NCBI GenBank assembly: GCA_934417455.1
Contig: CAKRWK010000036.1
Location: 1-8,727 of the forward strand
Source: an uncultured Eubacteriales bacterium
GTDB lineage: Bacteria; Bacillota; Clostridia; Oscillospirales; CAG-272
DNA: 8,727 nt
Reading direction: 5' to 3'
The translations under genes were made by a program, and so were the position numbers. Below, piece after piece: positions 1-5,542 of the stretch (position 1 is its first letter; each line of letters opens with the position of its first letter). Below the pieces are notes generated by a model. The model was given only the letters and a program-made list of their open reading frames with translations. It did no database searches and was not told the DNA's origin.

Positions 1-20
1 TCGGAGAAGGTCATGGGTAA

Positions 21-49
21 GCAAAAGAAAACACCCCGGCGGGGCGTGT
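21..49 (-). terminator. leftward intrinsic terminator
   Basis: Read on the minus strand, 49-31 folds into a short GC-rich hairpin. ACAC (31-34) pairs with GTGT (46-49), CCC (35-37) pairs with GGG (42-44), one C is bulged and the loop is GGCG. A T-rich run, TTTTCTTTT, follows. It lies just outside the end of the insertion-sequence remnant. No other terminator is evident after the gtrA-like gene, so this could be the end point of that leftward operon. The other reading is that it belongs to a gene left of the window. Confidence 0.6.
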
Positions 50-53
50 GAAG

Positions 54-72
54 TGACCCAAAAGTTTAGACA
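54..72. repeat. IS3/IS150-type terminal inverted repeat (right end)
   Basis: The stretch begins TGACCCAAAAGTTTAGACA. It resembles the outer ends of IS150-group IS3 elements, which typically carry a TGACCC...TTAGACA-like terminus. It sits 11 bp outside the stop codon of the transposase remnant, the expected spacing for the orfB-side end. The opposite end of the element is not visible in the window, so a target-site duplication cannot be checked. Confidence 0.6.
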
Positions 73-83
73 AAAATTAAATA

Positions 84-170
84 TTAAATTGCTTTCGAAT
101 GGGCTCGGTATTGAACTGGGCTCATTCCTTTTCATTTGAGAGAAATTCTCTCATTGTTGTAGTAATGTAA
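84..170 (-). pseudogene. C-terminal remnant of IS3-family transposase (OrfB, DDE integrase type)
   Basis: Read leftward, this encodes HYYNNERISLK, an in-frame TGA (132-134), then KGMSPVQYRAHSKAI and a TAA stop (84-86). The YNNERI...KGMSPVQYR block is the hallmark C-terminus of IS150-like OrfB transposases. Only this tail is left. It is broken by the internal TGA, and a further TAA lies just upstream at 171-173. The catalytic DDE part is not recognisable in the window. The element is therefore inactive and probably old. The call rests on the tail motif and the adjacent inverted-repeat-like end, which agree with each other. Confidence 0.8.
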
Positions 171-475
171 TTACAAAACCGGAAGATATAGTGATAAAGT
201 AAATAATAGTGGAAACCTCTCGAAAAGGGCAAATACGTGAAAGCAAAAAACGCCCGAAGCAAAGAAAAAGCAAAAGGCTGTCATCATAGGATCTTATACA
301 AAGAAACGCGCCGAGGAAAAGAAAAAGAACAAGCCATGGTAACAAGTGTAAATTGGCATAATTTCTCCGTTAAGCGCATGATGCTATGTGCCCTTTATTG
401 CAGTCTACAACCTTCATCTTGCGGAAAGCCCAGAGAAACAGATTCCCTTTCATCTAAACGCATGCCGCAGGTACC
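171..475. other. gene-free stretch, probably eroded
   Basis: About 300 bp between the IS tail and the gtrA-like gene. The first half is A-rich on the plus strand (many AAAGAAAAAG-like runs). Only short open frames occur, with no recognisable protein and no good ribosome binding site. I see no convincing promoter, RNA gene or terminator. It may be decayed IS sequence or the far 3' untranslated region of the leftward operon. Confidence 0.45.
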
Positions 476-970
476 TCAGGCTTTACGCATGCAGTCACTG
501 CCCTCGTTCGGCAACGTATCCGCACCTCCTTTTATACGACGAAAAACAAAAAACCGGCCGATAAGATAATTCATCAATATAATTATCGGTGTGGACACGA
601 TTTTCGCCGGCAACCCGGCCGCGCCGAAAAAACTGCCGTCTACCCCGAGCCAGATGAGAATAGGCACCAAAGCCGTTTCCACCACGCCGACCGCAAGACG
701 CGAACCGTAAAATTTCAGGGCTTCCGCCATCACGGCGGAGGGGGTGGTTTCCGCGCTGCGAAAAACACGAACGCGGTTGATGATATAGGAAAACGTAACG
801 GCGCATATCCAAGAGGCAATATTGGAAACCGTTACAAGCGCGGTTTGCGAAATCGGGGTCAAGGTCAGCACATTGGCAAAAACCGTGTACGCACACCAAC
901 TGACTCCGGTGGTAACAACCGCCCAGAAGACATACCGAAAAAAACGAAAACGTACGGACGGATTATGCAT
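476..970 (-). CDS. GtrA-family membrane protein
   Basis: A 164-residue integral membrane protein with four predicted hydrophobic segments, at about residues 10-35, 43-70, 83-110 and 117-143. The GtrA signature occurs twice: SYIINRVRVFR after segment 2 and NYLIGRFFVFRR after segment 4. Family members are thought to help move lipid-linked sugars, such as undecaprenyl-phosphate-glucose, across the membrane, or to act in cell-surface polysaccharide synthesis. The substrate here is unknown. The start at 970 is fixed by GGAGG six bases upstream; a longer frame reaching 1063 lies wholly inside the upstream gene and is rejected. The gene overlaps the propeller gene by 8 nt, and its ribosome binding site lies inside that gene, so the two are probably translationally coupled. 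No glycosyltransferase partner is adjacent, which is unusual for a polysaccharide role. Confidence 0.85.
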   Translation of the reverse strand: MHNPSVRFRFFRYVFWAVVTTGVSWCAYTVFANVLTLTPISQTALVTVSNIASWICAVTFSYIINRVRVFRSAETTPSAVMAEALKFYGSRLAVGVVETALVPILIWLGVDGSFFGAAGLPAKIVSTPIIILMNYLIGRFFVFRRIKGGADTLPNEGSDCMRKA

Positions 971-2192
971 GTGTTTCCTCCGTTCCGAGCAGTTCTGCGG
1001 GAAAGTGTGACAGGCGGATGTGTTTTCGGTCAACCGTGTAAGAAACGTACACCTGCCCGTCATATATTTTCGTGTACGGATAAAAACAACTTTCCGAAAA
1101 GTCGGCGACCAGCACGGGAACGCTGTTCATAAGGTCGTCCGTGCATATTTTCGTAATCCCGAAACCGTTCCTGTCCTTCGGCGCCGAAATGAGATACAGG
1201 CGTCCGTCATACAACAGAAAATCCGAGCGGGAACCGCAATCGGAAATCAGCGTCGGCGCCTGCCATTTTTTCGTCGTCAGGTCATAATACGTCAGAAAGC
1301 CCTGCATACATTCGTCTTGTCTGACAAAATAATACACGCGATCGGAAAGAACATAAACAGCATTCTCCCACTTGGAAAAGTTGACAAAATCGGGAGCTGA
1401 AACATACTCCCATGTGACAAAATCGCGGCTTTTGACGATAAAATTGAGAAAACCGGAATATGCGCCCGTGTAAAAGACGTCCTCACCGTTTTCCTTCCGC
1501 ACGGAAAGTTTCTGCATAATTCCTATATCGTTGAACATCCGTTTCTGCGGAATATGATTTTCGGCCAACGCGCCCTTGATACCTTCGGTAGAAAAGTCAA
1601 CCGTAATGTCTCCGACCTGCAGGCGGTTGACCCCGATGTCGCCGAGTTTTCGTTTTTCCACATCGAATGTCCGGTACAGCCGGTAATACATACCGTCGAG
1701 CGCGGCCGTCCACAGGAGAAACAGAACATCCTCGTCCTTTTGCATGAGCACCGTATCGTAAACGGCCGTCACGGTTTTTCCGCCGCATACATCCCCTACC
1801 TTTTGCAGGCAGAGGATAGTTTTATTTTCGGGCTCCGCTTCCCGACAGAAAGCAAGACGCGCTTCCTGATACTTCGGGTCTTCCTCTCCCGTGGAAGTAT
1901 TGGCATAGTACGTCATATAAATCATGTCACCGATTTTTGTGAAAGTGGAGACATGCACCATCCGGTCGGGAACGGTTCCTTCCCTTTCGGCATCCGTTTC
2001 ATTTCGTTCAAAATCGCCTATCATGTTGGCTTTGACGGCCGACACGCATATGTCGCCGCGCCGCTTCGCTTCCCTGTCATCCTGCGGTCGCAGATAGCCG
2101 CGATAACCGTTTATCGGTGCACCGTCCGCATATACGGCAGAAGATAGCCCGACCGGCAAGTCCGAAAATAACGAATGTATGTTTTTATCCAT
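963..2192 (-). CDS. cytoplasmic beta-propeller-like protein (BNR/glycosidase-like), function unknown
   Basis: A 409-residue soluble protein with no signal peptide and no membrane segment. The sequence shows repeated beta-strand blocks rich in aromatic and Asp residues, ending in patterns such as SRDFVTWEYVSAPDF, YYDLTTKKWQAPTLISD, LLYDGRLYLISAPKDRNGF and IYDGQVYVSYTVDRKHIRLS. This is the texture of sialidase/BNR-repeat or GH43-like propellers, but I cannot point to a catalytic triad and do not assign an enzyme. The start at 2192 is well supported by GGAGGTGATG just upstream. It is the first gene of an operon with the gtrA-like gene and diverges from an AraC regulator, which suggests sugar-responsive control. 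Lack of a secretion signal means any carbohydrate it handles would be intracellular. Propeller fold: moderate confidence. Function: none claimed. Confidence 0.6.
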   Translation of the reverse strand: MDKNIHSLFSDLPVGLSSAVYADGAPINGYRGYLRPQDDREAKRRGDICVSAVKANMIGDFERNETDAEREGTVPDRMVHVSTFTKIGDMIYMTYYANTSTGEEDPKYQEARLAFCREAEPENKTILCLQKVGDVCGGKTVTAVYDTVLMQKDEDVLFLLWTAALDGMYYRLYRTFDVEKRKLGDIGVNRLQVGDITVDFSTEGIKGALAENHIPQKRMFNDIGIMQKLSVRKENGEDVFYTGAYSGFLNFIVKSRDFVTWEYVSAPDFVNFSKWENAVYVLSDRVYYFVRQDECMQGFLTYYDLTTKKWQAPTLISDCGSRSDFLLYDGRLYLISAPKDRNGFGITKICTDDLMNSVPVLVADFSESCFYPYTKIYDGQVYVSYTVDRKHIRLSHFPAELLGTEETHA

Positions 2193-2210
2193 AAAACATC
2201 ACCTCCATGC

Positions 2211-2239
2211 TTGCATTATATCACAAATTGTGCTATAAT
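2211..2239 (+). promoter_or_regulatory. sigma-A promoter of the first AraC regulator
   Basis: TTGCAT (2211-2216), a 17-bp spacer and TATAAT (2234-2239), with a predicted start near 2246. It is interleaved with the leftward promoter. The -10 boxes of the two promoters form the outer arms of the palindrome at 2215-2239. Confidence 0.65.
2215..2239. repeat. imperfect palindrome spanning both -10 boxes
   Basis: The inner part is CACAA-A-TTGTG (2222-2232). The outer arms are ATTATA (2215-2220) and TATAAT (2234-2239). Only the flanking positions 2221/2233 and the centre fail to pair. It could be an operator for a dimeric repressor, or partly a by-product of two opposed TATAAT boxes. The inner CACAA/TTGTG arms are not explained by the promoters. 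Confidence 0.5.
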
Positions 2240-2242
2240 CAA
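2215..2242 (-). promoter_or_regulatory. sigma-A promoter of the propeller-gtrA operon
   Basis: On the minus strand: TTGATT (2242-2237), a 16-bp spacer and a perfect TATAAT (2220-2215). Transcription would start near 2208, leaving a 15-nt leader that contains the strong ribosome binding site. Its -35 lies under the -10 of the opposite promoter, so the two cannot be occupied together. Confidence 0.65.
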
Positions 2243-2272
2243 TGACAAAAACGGCAGGAACAGTGACAAAAA
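2243..2272 (+). promoter_or_regulatory. candidate AraC-type operator: direct repeat at 21-bp period
   Basis: TGACAAAAA occurs at 2243-2251 and again at 2264-2272, exactly 21 bp (two helical turns) apart. The match extends to 11 bases with one mismatch. The repeats lie immediately upstream of the leftward -35 (about -39 and -60 from that start). They also cover the start point of the regulator's own promoter. This is the classic arrangement for an AraC protein that activates its target and represses itself. Binding by the adjacent regulator is inferred. Confidence 0.55.
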
Positions 2273-2289
2273 TATCGCTGTGAGAAAAT

Positions 2290-3081
2290 ATGGCACTTTT
2301 TCACCAGATTTATAAGGAAGCACAGATTCTCCAAAACCACATCATCGCCTATCCGCCGCATCTGCACCGTGCCTTGGAAATCGTCCGCCTACAAAGCGGC
2401 GCCGCCACCGCAACGCTGAACGGCTCTTCTTACGAAATGCGTGCGGGCGACCTGATTTTTGTCTTTCCCGATGTCATCCACAGTTACACGGCGCGCTGTG
2501 AGGTGGAGACCGTCAAACTGATTTTTTCCCCCGATGACACCCCCGATCTTCTCTGTACTCTGACGGAGCAGATTCCGCTTTCCCCGCATATCCCGGCGGA
2601 ACTCTTGGAAAAAACCACGATTCCGGCTCTTCTTGATGAAATCCTCTCGCAGTACGAAACTTCTTCTTTCGCTGTCAGAAGGGCGTACCTCGCACTTCTG
2701 ACGGGAAAACTCGCAGAACTGTCGGGTACGGTGAGACGGGAAAATATATCGCATGATACGGTGTATGACGTTCTGAGTTACTGTCGGACGCACTGTCTCG
2801 AAAATATCAGCCTGCAAAACGTTGCCGACGCATTGCATTTCAGCCGCAGTCATATCTCCCATATTTTTTGTCAAAAACTGAAAATCAATTTCCGCGAATA
2901 CATCAGTCGCCTGCGCCTGGAAGAGGCCGTTCCGCTGATTTTGCGGGGAGACCTCACCATGGAAGAGATTTCGGCAAAATGCGGTTTTTGCGCGACACGT
3001 TCTTTTTATCGGGCATTTTCCGAATATTTCGGCCAGACACCGAAACAGTACATAACAGACACATCCGGTCGGAACAGGTAA
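2290..3081 (+). CDS. AraC-family transcriptional regulator (propeller-gtrA module)
   Basis: A 263-residue one-component regulator. Residues about 15-75 form a cupin-like sensor (HLHRALEIVRLQSG, then a GDLIFVFPDVIHSY block typical of sugar-sensing AraC proteins). The C-terminal 100 residues hold two helix-turn-helix motifs: ISLQNVADALHFSRSHISHIF, and the family signature LTMEEISAKCGF...FYRAFSEYFGQTPKQY. The start at 2290 has only a weak ribosome binding site (GTGAGAAAAT), suggesting low expression. It diverges from the propeller-gtrA operon and very likely controls it through the 21-bp-spaced repeats. The ligand is unknown; a sugar is the family default. The last codons form one arm of a hairpin with the stop codon in the loop. 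Confidence 0.9.
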   Translation: MALFHQIYKEAQILQNHIIAYPPHLHRALEIVRLQSGAATATLNGSSYEMRAGDLIFVFPDVIHSYTARCEVETVKLIFSPDDTPDLLCTLTEQIPLSPHIPAELLEKTTIPALLDEILSQYETSSFAVRRAYLALLTGKLAELSGTVRRENISHDTVYDVLSYCRTHCLENISLQNVADALHFSRSHISHIFCQKLKINFREYISRLRLEEAVPLILRGDLTMEEISAKCGFCATRSFYRAFSEYFGQTPKQYITDTSGRNR

Positions 3082-3100
3082 CGCTGTTCCGACCGGATGT
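3061..3100 (+). terminator. hairpin at the end of the first AraC gene, stop codon in loop
   Basis: A perfect 17-bp stem (3061-3077 with 3084-3100) encloses a 6-nt loop holding the TAA stop (3079-3081). The T-tract after it is poor (TATCATCTGCTCATT). It may terminate weakly, or mainly protect the 3' end of the mRNA. Confidence 0.6.
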
Positions 3101-3121
3101 TATCATCTGCTCATTACAGTA

Positions 3122-3150
3122 TTGACAAAGCAAATATCGTGTGTTATAAT
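3122..3150 (+). promoter_or_regulatory. consensus sigma-A promoter of the structured leader and zinc-ribbon gene
   Basis: Perfect TTGACA (3122-3127), a 17-bp spacer and perfect TATAAT (3145-3150). The expected start is about 3157, exactly the first base of the long inverted repeat below. This is one of the two full-consensus promoters in the window, so high basal transcription is expected. Confidence 0.85.
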
Positions 3151-3156
3151 GAAAGT

Positions 3157-3358
3157 GCCAAACAAACTGAATATAAAGTACCGGGTGTCCTTTTTTTGTG
3201 GGGGTATACCCTCTTTCGCACGCCTTTTATACGGTAAAAATGCAAATCTCCACGGTAGGCAGTGCGTTAATCTTACGCCCGTACTATTCAGTTTGTTTGG
3301 CGACAATCGGAGTTTGCGTTTTTCGTGCGCAGGCTTCGGTCGGCGCACTTTTTGTTTT
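3157..3358 (+). ncRNA. candidate structured leader RNA (possible riboswitch/attenuator or small RNA)
   Basis: About 200 nt from the predicted start to an intrinsic terminator. Terminal helix: 3157-3173 pairs perfectly with 3285-3301 (17 bp). After a bulge it continues as GUAC (3178-3181 with 3281-3284) and GGG (3183-3185 with 3278-3280). Inside are a GGG-UAUA-CCC hairpin (3202-3211) and a helix CGCACGCC (3217-3224) with GGC-A-GUGCG (3258-3266). The terminator follows, and a gene starts 32 nt beyond it. The long closing helix around a multi-branched core is typical of riboswitch aptamers and of stable small RNAs such as 6S. I recognise no known class. The alternative is a 145-bp MITE with 17-bp terminal repeats, but no target duplication is seen and the promoter start coincides with the repeat. 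Confidence 0.55.
3325..3358 (+). terminator. intrinsic terminator upstream of the zinc-ribbon gene (attenuator)
   Basis: GTGCGC (3325-3330) pairs with GCGCAC (3343-3348). After one A-G mismatch, an inner GGC/GUC helix is capped by a UUCG tetraloop. TTTTTGTTTT follows. It lies between promoter and start codon with no second promoter visible, so the downstream gene depends on readthrough. Confidence 0.75.
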
Positions 3359-3389
3359 CCCATACTTTTATCAAAGAAGGAGATTTATT

Positions 3390-3704
3390 ATGTTCTGCCC
3401 GCACTGTTCTGCCGAAATTCCTCAAAATGCCACATTCTGTCCCTGCTGCGGAAAACCATTGAACGAAGATTCATATGGTCTTGTTTCAAAGCCGGAAGGA
3501 GAGAATGTCTTCGGCATCTTAGGATTTCTCTTTTCACTCTTTTTTCCGCTCGGAATAACAAGTTTTATTATCTGCCGCGTCGGCATTTCGCGAAGTGACC
3601 GTTATGAACGGTACAATGGTTTTGCCAAAGCAGGCTTTATTATCAGTATTATGAGAATTTCGTTATTCGCACTGCTCATCTTAGTGCTCGCTCTGTCGTT
3701 ATGA
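3390..3704 (+). CDS. small zinc-ribbon membrane protein (DUF4190-like)
   Basis: A 104-residue protein. An N-terminal zinc ribbon has Cys3-X2-Cys6 and Cys17-X2-Cys20 (CPHC...CPCCGKPL). It is followed by a short linker and two hydrophobic segments (about 40-66 and 77-104) separated by a basic loop RSDRYERYNGFAKAG. This matches the common 'zinc ribbon plus DUF4190' layout of Firmicutes, whose function is unknown. The start at 3390 is set by AAGGAG nine bases upstream; a longer open frame back to 3198 lies in the structured leader and is rejected. The protein ends directly after the second membrane segment. Expression appears to pass through the upstream attenuator. The gene stands alone and is closed by a bidirectional terminator. 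Confidence 0.8.
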   Translation: MFCPHCSAEIPQNATFCPCCGKPLNEDSYGLVSKPEGENVFGILGFLFSLFFPLGITSFIICRVGISRSDRYERYNGFAKAGFIISIMRISLFALLILVLALSL

Positions 3705-3735
3705 GTATCGTCGCGTCTTGCAGTGGCGCATAAAA

Positions 3736-3778
3736 CAGCGGGAGGATACCGCGATAAGGTATCCTCCCGCTGCTTTTT
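3736..3778. terminator. bidirectional terminator between the zinc-ribbon and ECF genes
   Basis: A perfect 15-bp stem, CAGCGGGAGGATACC (3736-3750) with 3758-3772, and a 7-nt loop. TTTTT follows on the plus strand and TTTTA on the minus strand. It serves the two convergent genes. Confidence 0.9.
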
Positions 3779-3833
3779 GGTTTCCGAAAAGGAAAGAGGA
3801 ATCCGGAATTCCCGGTTTTCCCTTCCCTTTTTG

Positions 3834-4385
3834 TCATTTTCCGGTTTCTTCTGTTTTCCCGGAAGGTGTAAGATATTTTTCCGAAAAACGGCGAATGCCG
3901 CAAGGATAACAAAGCACCATACCGGCGACGGCACCGACGGTAGCCTGCAGAATCTGAAACGGCAGTTTCAGCAATGCGTACTCCGGCGTGCTGTAAATGA
4001 AAGCGCGGCCGAGCGAATAGCCGACAACCATGATAACGGCACCGACGGCAACACCGACGCCGGACGCAAAAACCGGATGTTTTTTCAGCGCGTGACGGGC
4101 AATCAGCGAAATGACAAGTGCCTGCAACCCGTGCGTGACAAGCGATACAAACATCGGCGCCGGATAAAAGAACAAATCACCGAGAAAGGCACCGACACCG
4201 CCGACAAAACAGGCGCTGACGGGGTCAAGTATAATAGCCGCCGTGCAGATAATCACGTCGTTCAGGTAAAGATGTCCGCCGGGAACGGGAACGCCGAACG
4301 AACTCATGGCCACGTTGACGGCCGTCAACATGGCGGTTATGCACATGCGAAGCAGTAACTGACGGTTTTTTTGTTGTACAGACAT
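3834..4385 (-). CDS. ECF transporter S component (substrate-binding membrane subunit; vitamin B6 suggested)
   Basis: A 183-residue membrane protein with about five or six hydrophobic segments. The N-terminal half (CITAMLTAVNVAMSSF, then GGHLYLNDVIICTAA and DPVSACFVGGVGAFLGDLF) matches S components of energy-coupling-factor vitamin transporters of the ECF-ribofla_trS type. Such proteins bind a vitamin or precursor and use a shared EcfA/EcfA'/EcfT energising module, which is not encoded here. The start at 4385 is fixed by AAGGAG seven bases upstream; an upstream TTG start would place that site inside the gene. It diverges from a MocR-type regulator. MocR/PdxR proteins are often linked to pyridoxal-phosphate synthesis or uptake, so a B6 vitamer is the best guess. 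The substrate cannot be read from the sequence. A hydroxymethylpyrimidine or another vitamin remains possible. Confidence 0.8.
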   Translation of the reverse strand: MSVQQKNRQLLLRMCITAMLTAVNVAMSSFGVPVPGGHLYLNDVIICTAAIILDPVSACFVGGVGAFLGDLFFYPAPMFVSLVTHGLQALVISLIARHALKKHPVFASGVGVAVGAVIMVVGYSLGRAFIYSTPEYALLKLPFQILQATVGAVAGMVLCYPCGIRRFSEKYLTPSGKTEETGK

Positions 4386-4396
4386 GTTTTTTCTCC

Positions 4397-4425
4397 TTGA
4401 CAAATGAATATAAGGAGATTATAAT
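4397..4425 (+). promoter_or_regulatory. sigma-A promoter of the MocR-like regulator
   Basis: Perfect TTGACA (4397-4402), a 17-bp spacer and perfect TATAAT (4420-4425). The start is near 4432. The -35 overlaps the ribosome binding site region of the divergent ECF gene. A GTGGTC hexamer at 4432-4437 sits on the start point and inside the spacer of the opposite promoter. It resembles the core of the published PdxR-type site (AAAGTGGWCTA-like), but only one copy is visible. Confidence 0.75.
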
Positions 4426-4446
4426 ATCATTGTGGTCATATGTAAA
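4418..4446 (-). promoter_or_regulatory. sigma-A promoter of the ECF S-component gene
   Basis: On the minus strand: TTTACA (4446-4441), a 17-bp spacer and TATAAT (4423-4418). The start is near 4411, giving a leader of about 26 nt. The -10 overlaps the -10 of the opposite promoter by four bases. Confidence 0.7.
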
Positions 4447-4477
4447 TAGTCAAAAGGAAATATTTTTATATAGCCAG

Positions 4478-5542
4478 ATGGAAAACAAATATATAACCGT
4501 ATATAAAGAAATAAAATCGAAAATATACAGCGGAGAGTACCCGGCCGGCAGTCGCCTGCCTTCCAAACGTCGGATGGCAGACCTTTGCGGTTACAGTCTC
4601 ATCACGGTAGAAAAAGCCTATGCGGAACTGGCAGACGAAGGTTTGGTTCTGCCGTCGGAAAGACGGGGATATTTCGTATCCGCGCATGCGTATCCGATGA
4701 AAAAAAACGCTTCCCCAACCTATGCGCCGCTTGCCGATACGGGACATTTTCCGCCCGAAGATTTTCCGTATTCCGTTTGGTTCCGCACGGTGAGAAAGGT
4801 TCTCTCCGAAGCGGGCGAACGACTTTTTGTTCCCGCACCGCCGCGCGGATGCGCCGTCCTGCGTAATGCGCTTTCGGCGTATCTCGCCCGTTACAGAGAT
4901 ATGCAGGCGGACCCGCATCGCATTGTCATCGGCTCCGGTTCCGAGCAATTGTACGAAACTGCGGCGAAAATGTTAGGCAGAAACAAACTGTACGGAATAG
5001 AAAGACCTTCTTATCACAAAATATACGACGCTTATACTTCCATGGGTTGTCGCGTTGTTTCTCTGCCGCTCGGAACGGACGGACTTTCCGACAGTGTACT
5101 GGAATCCGCCGCGCCGGACGTCCTGCACGTTACGCCGTTTCACAGTTTTCCGACCGGCATCACCACGCCGCTGCCCCGCCGCCTTTCGTATCTTTCCTAT
5201 GCGAGACGGCATGGTGCCTTTCTCGTGGAAGACGATTACGACAGTGAGTTTTTCAGACCCGGTCACCCCATCCGTTCTCTCTATTCGCTCGACACTGCAG
5301 ACACCGTTCTTTATATCAACACATTTTCGCGCAGCCTGTCCCCTGCCATGCGCATCGGATATATGATTTTACCGGAAAGTCTTTCCGATACATACGAAGA
5401 AAAGACGGCACACGCTTCCTGCTCCGTTCCGGTTATGGACCAATATATTCTTGCGGAATTTATAAACAGCGGGGCCTTCGAAAGGCATCTTGGACATGTG
5501 CGAAGAAAAATGCTTCGCGAAAAAGAATGGGCGGACGGCTGA
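4478..5542 (+). CDS. MocR/PdxR-like GntR-aminotransferase regulator, truncated and lacking the PLP lysine
   Basis: A 354-residue protein. Residues 1-68 are a GntR winged helix (VYKEIKSKIYSGEYPAGSRLPSKRRMADL, then TVEKAYAELADEGLVL and RGYFV). From about 95 onward it is a fold-type I aminotransferase domain with recognisable GSGSEQL, TPFHSFPTG and EDDYDSEF motifs. Two features are odd. The Schiff-base motif, usually TFSK(S/T)LSP, reads TFSRSLSP, with Arg285 (codon CGC, 5330-5332) replacing the lysine. The protein also ends after FERHLGHVRRKMLREKEWADG, about 100 or more residues before the usual end of MocR proteins (about 450-490 residues). The start at 4478 is chosen because the longer frame from 4397 begins in the -35 box. 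No strong ribosome binding site is near (AAAAGGAAA is about 17 nt away). It probably still binds DNA and regulates the ECF gene and itself. Confidence 0.8.
   Translation: MENKYITVYKEIKSKIYSGEYPAGSRLPSKRRMADLCGYSLITVEKAYAELADEGLVLPSERRGYFVSAHAYPMKKNASPTYAPLADTGHFPPEDFPYSVWFRTVRKVLSEAGERLFVPAPPRGCAVLRNALSAYLARYRDMQADPHRIVIGSGSEQLYETAAKMLGRNKLYGIERPSYHKIYDAYTSMGCRVVSLPLGTDGLSDSVLESAAPDVLHVTPFHSFPTGITTPLPRRLSYLSYARRHGAFLVEDDYDSEFFRPGHPIRSLYSLDTADTVLYINTFSRSLSPAMRIGYMILPESLSDTYEEKTAHASCSVPVMDQYILAEFINSGAFERHLGHVRRKMLREKEWADG

Noticed and set aside
151..345. A 64-codon hydrophobic open frame on the minus strand
   Set aside because: It reads the IS remnant region in a different frame from the recognised transposase tail, has no ribosome binding site and has biased composition from A/T-rich runs.
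1554..2147. A 197-codon open frame opposite the propeller gene
   Set aside because: No domain and no ribosome binding site. The minus-strand gene has a strong start and promoter.
3230..3280. Resemblance of ACGGTAGGCAG...GTTAATC to the c-di-GMP-I (GEMM) riboswitch
   Set aside because: Only short fragments match. The GNRA tetraloop/receptor and the order of helices are not present.
3157..3301. MITE with 17-bp terminal repeats
   Set aside because: No target-site duplication flanks the repeats, and the left repeat begins exactly where the promoter should start transcription. Copy number would be needed to revive this idea.
3157..3358. 6S RNA (ssrS)
   Set aside because: Length and long closing helix are compatible, but I could not identify the characteristic central bubble flanked by conserved pairs, and a gene follows immediately. 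Kept only as an alternative.
4397..4477. A 27-residue N-terminal extension of the MocR-like protein
   Set aside because: It would begin with a TTG that is part of the TTGACA -35 box, upstream of the predicted start of transcription. MocR proteins usually begin near the residue encoded at 4478.
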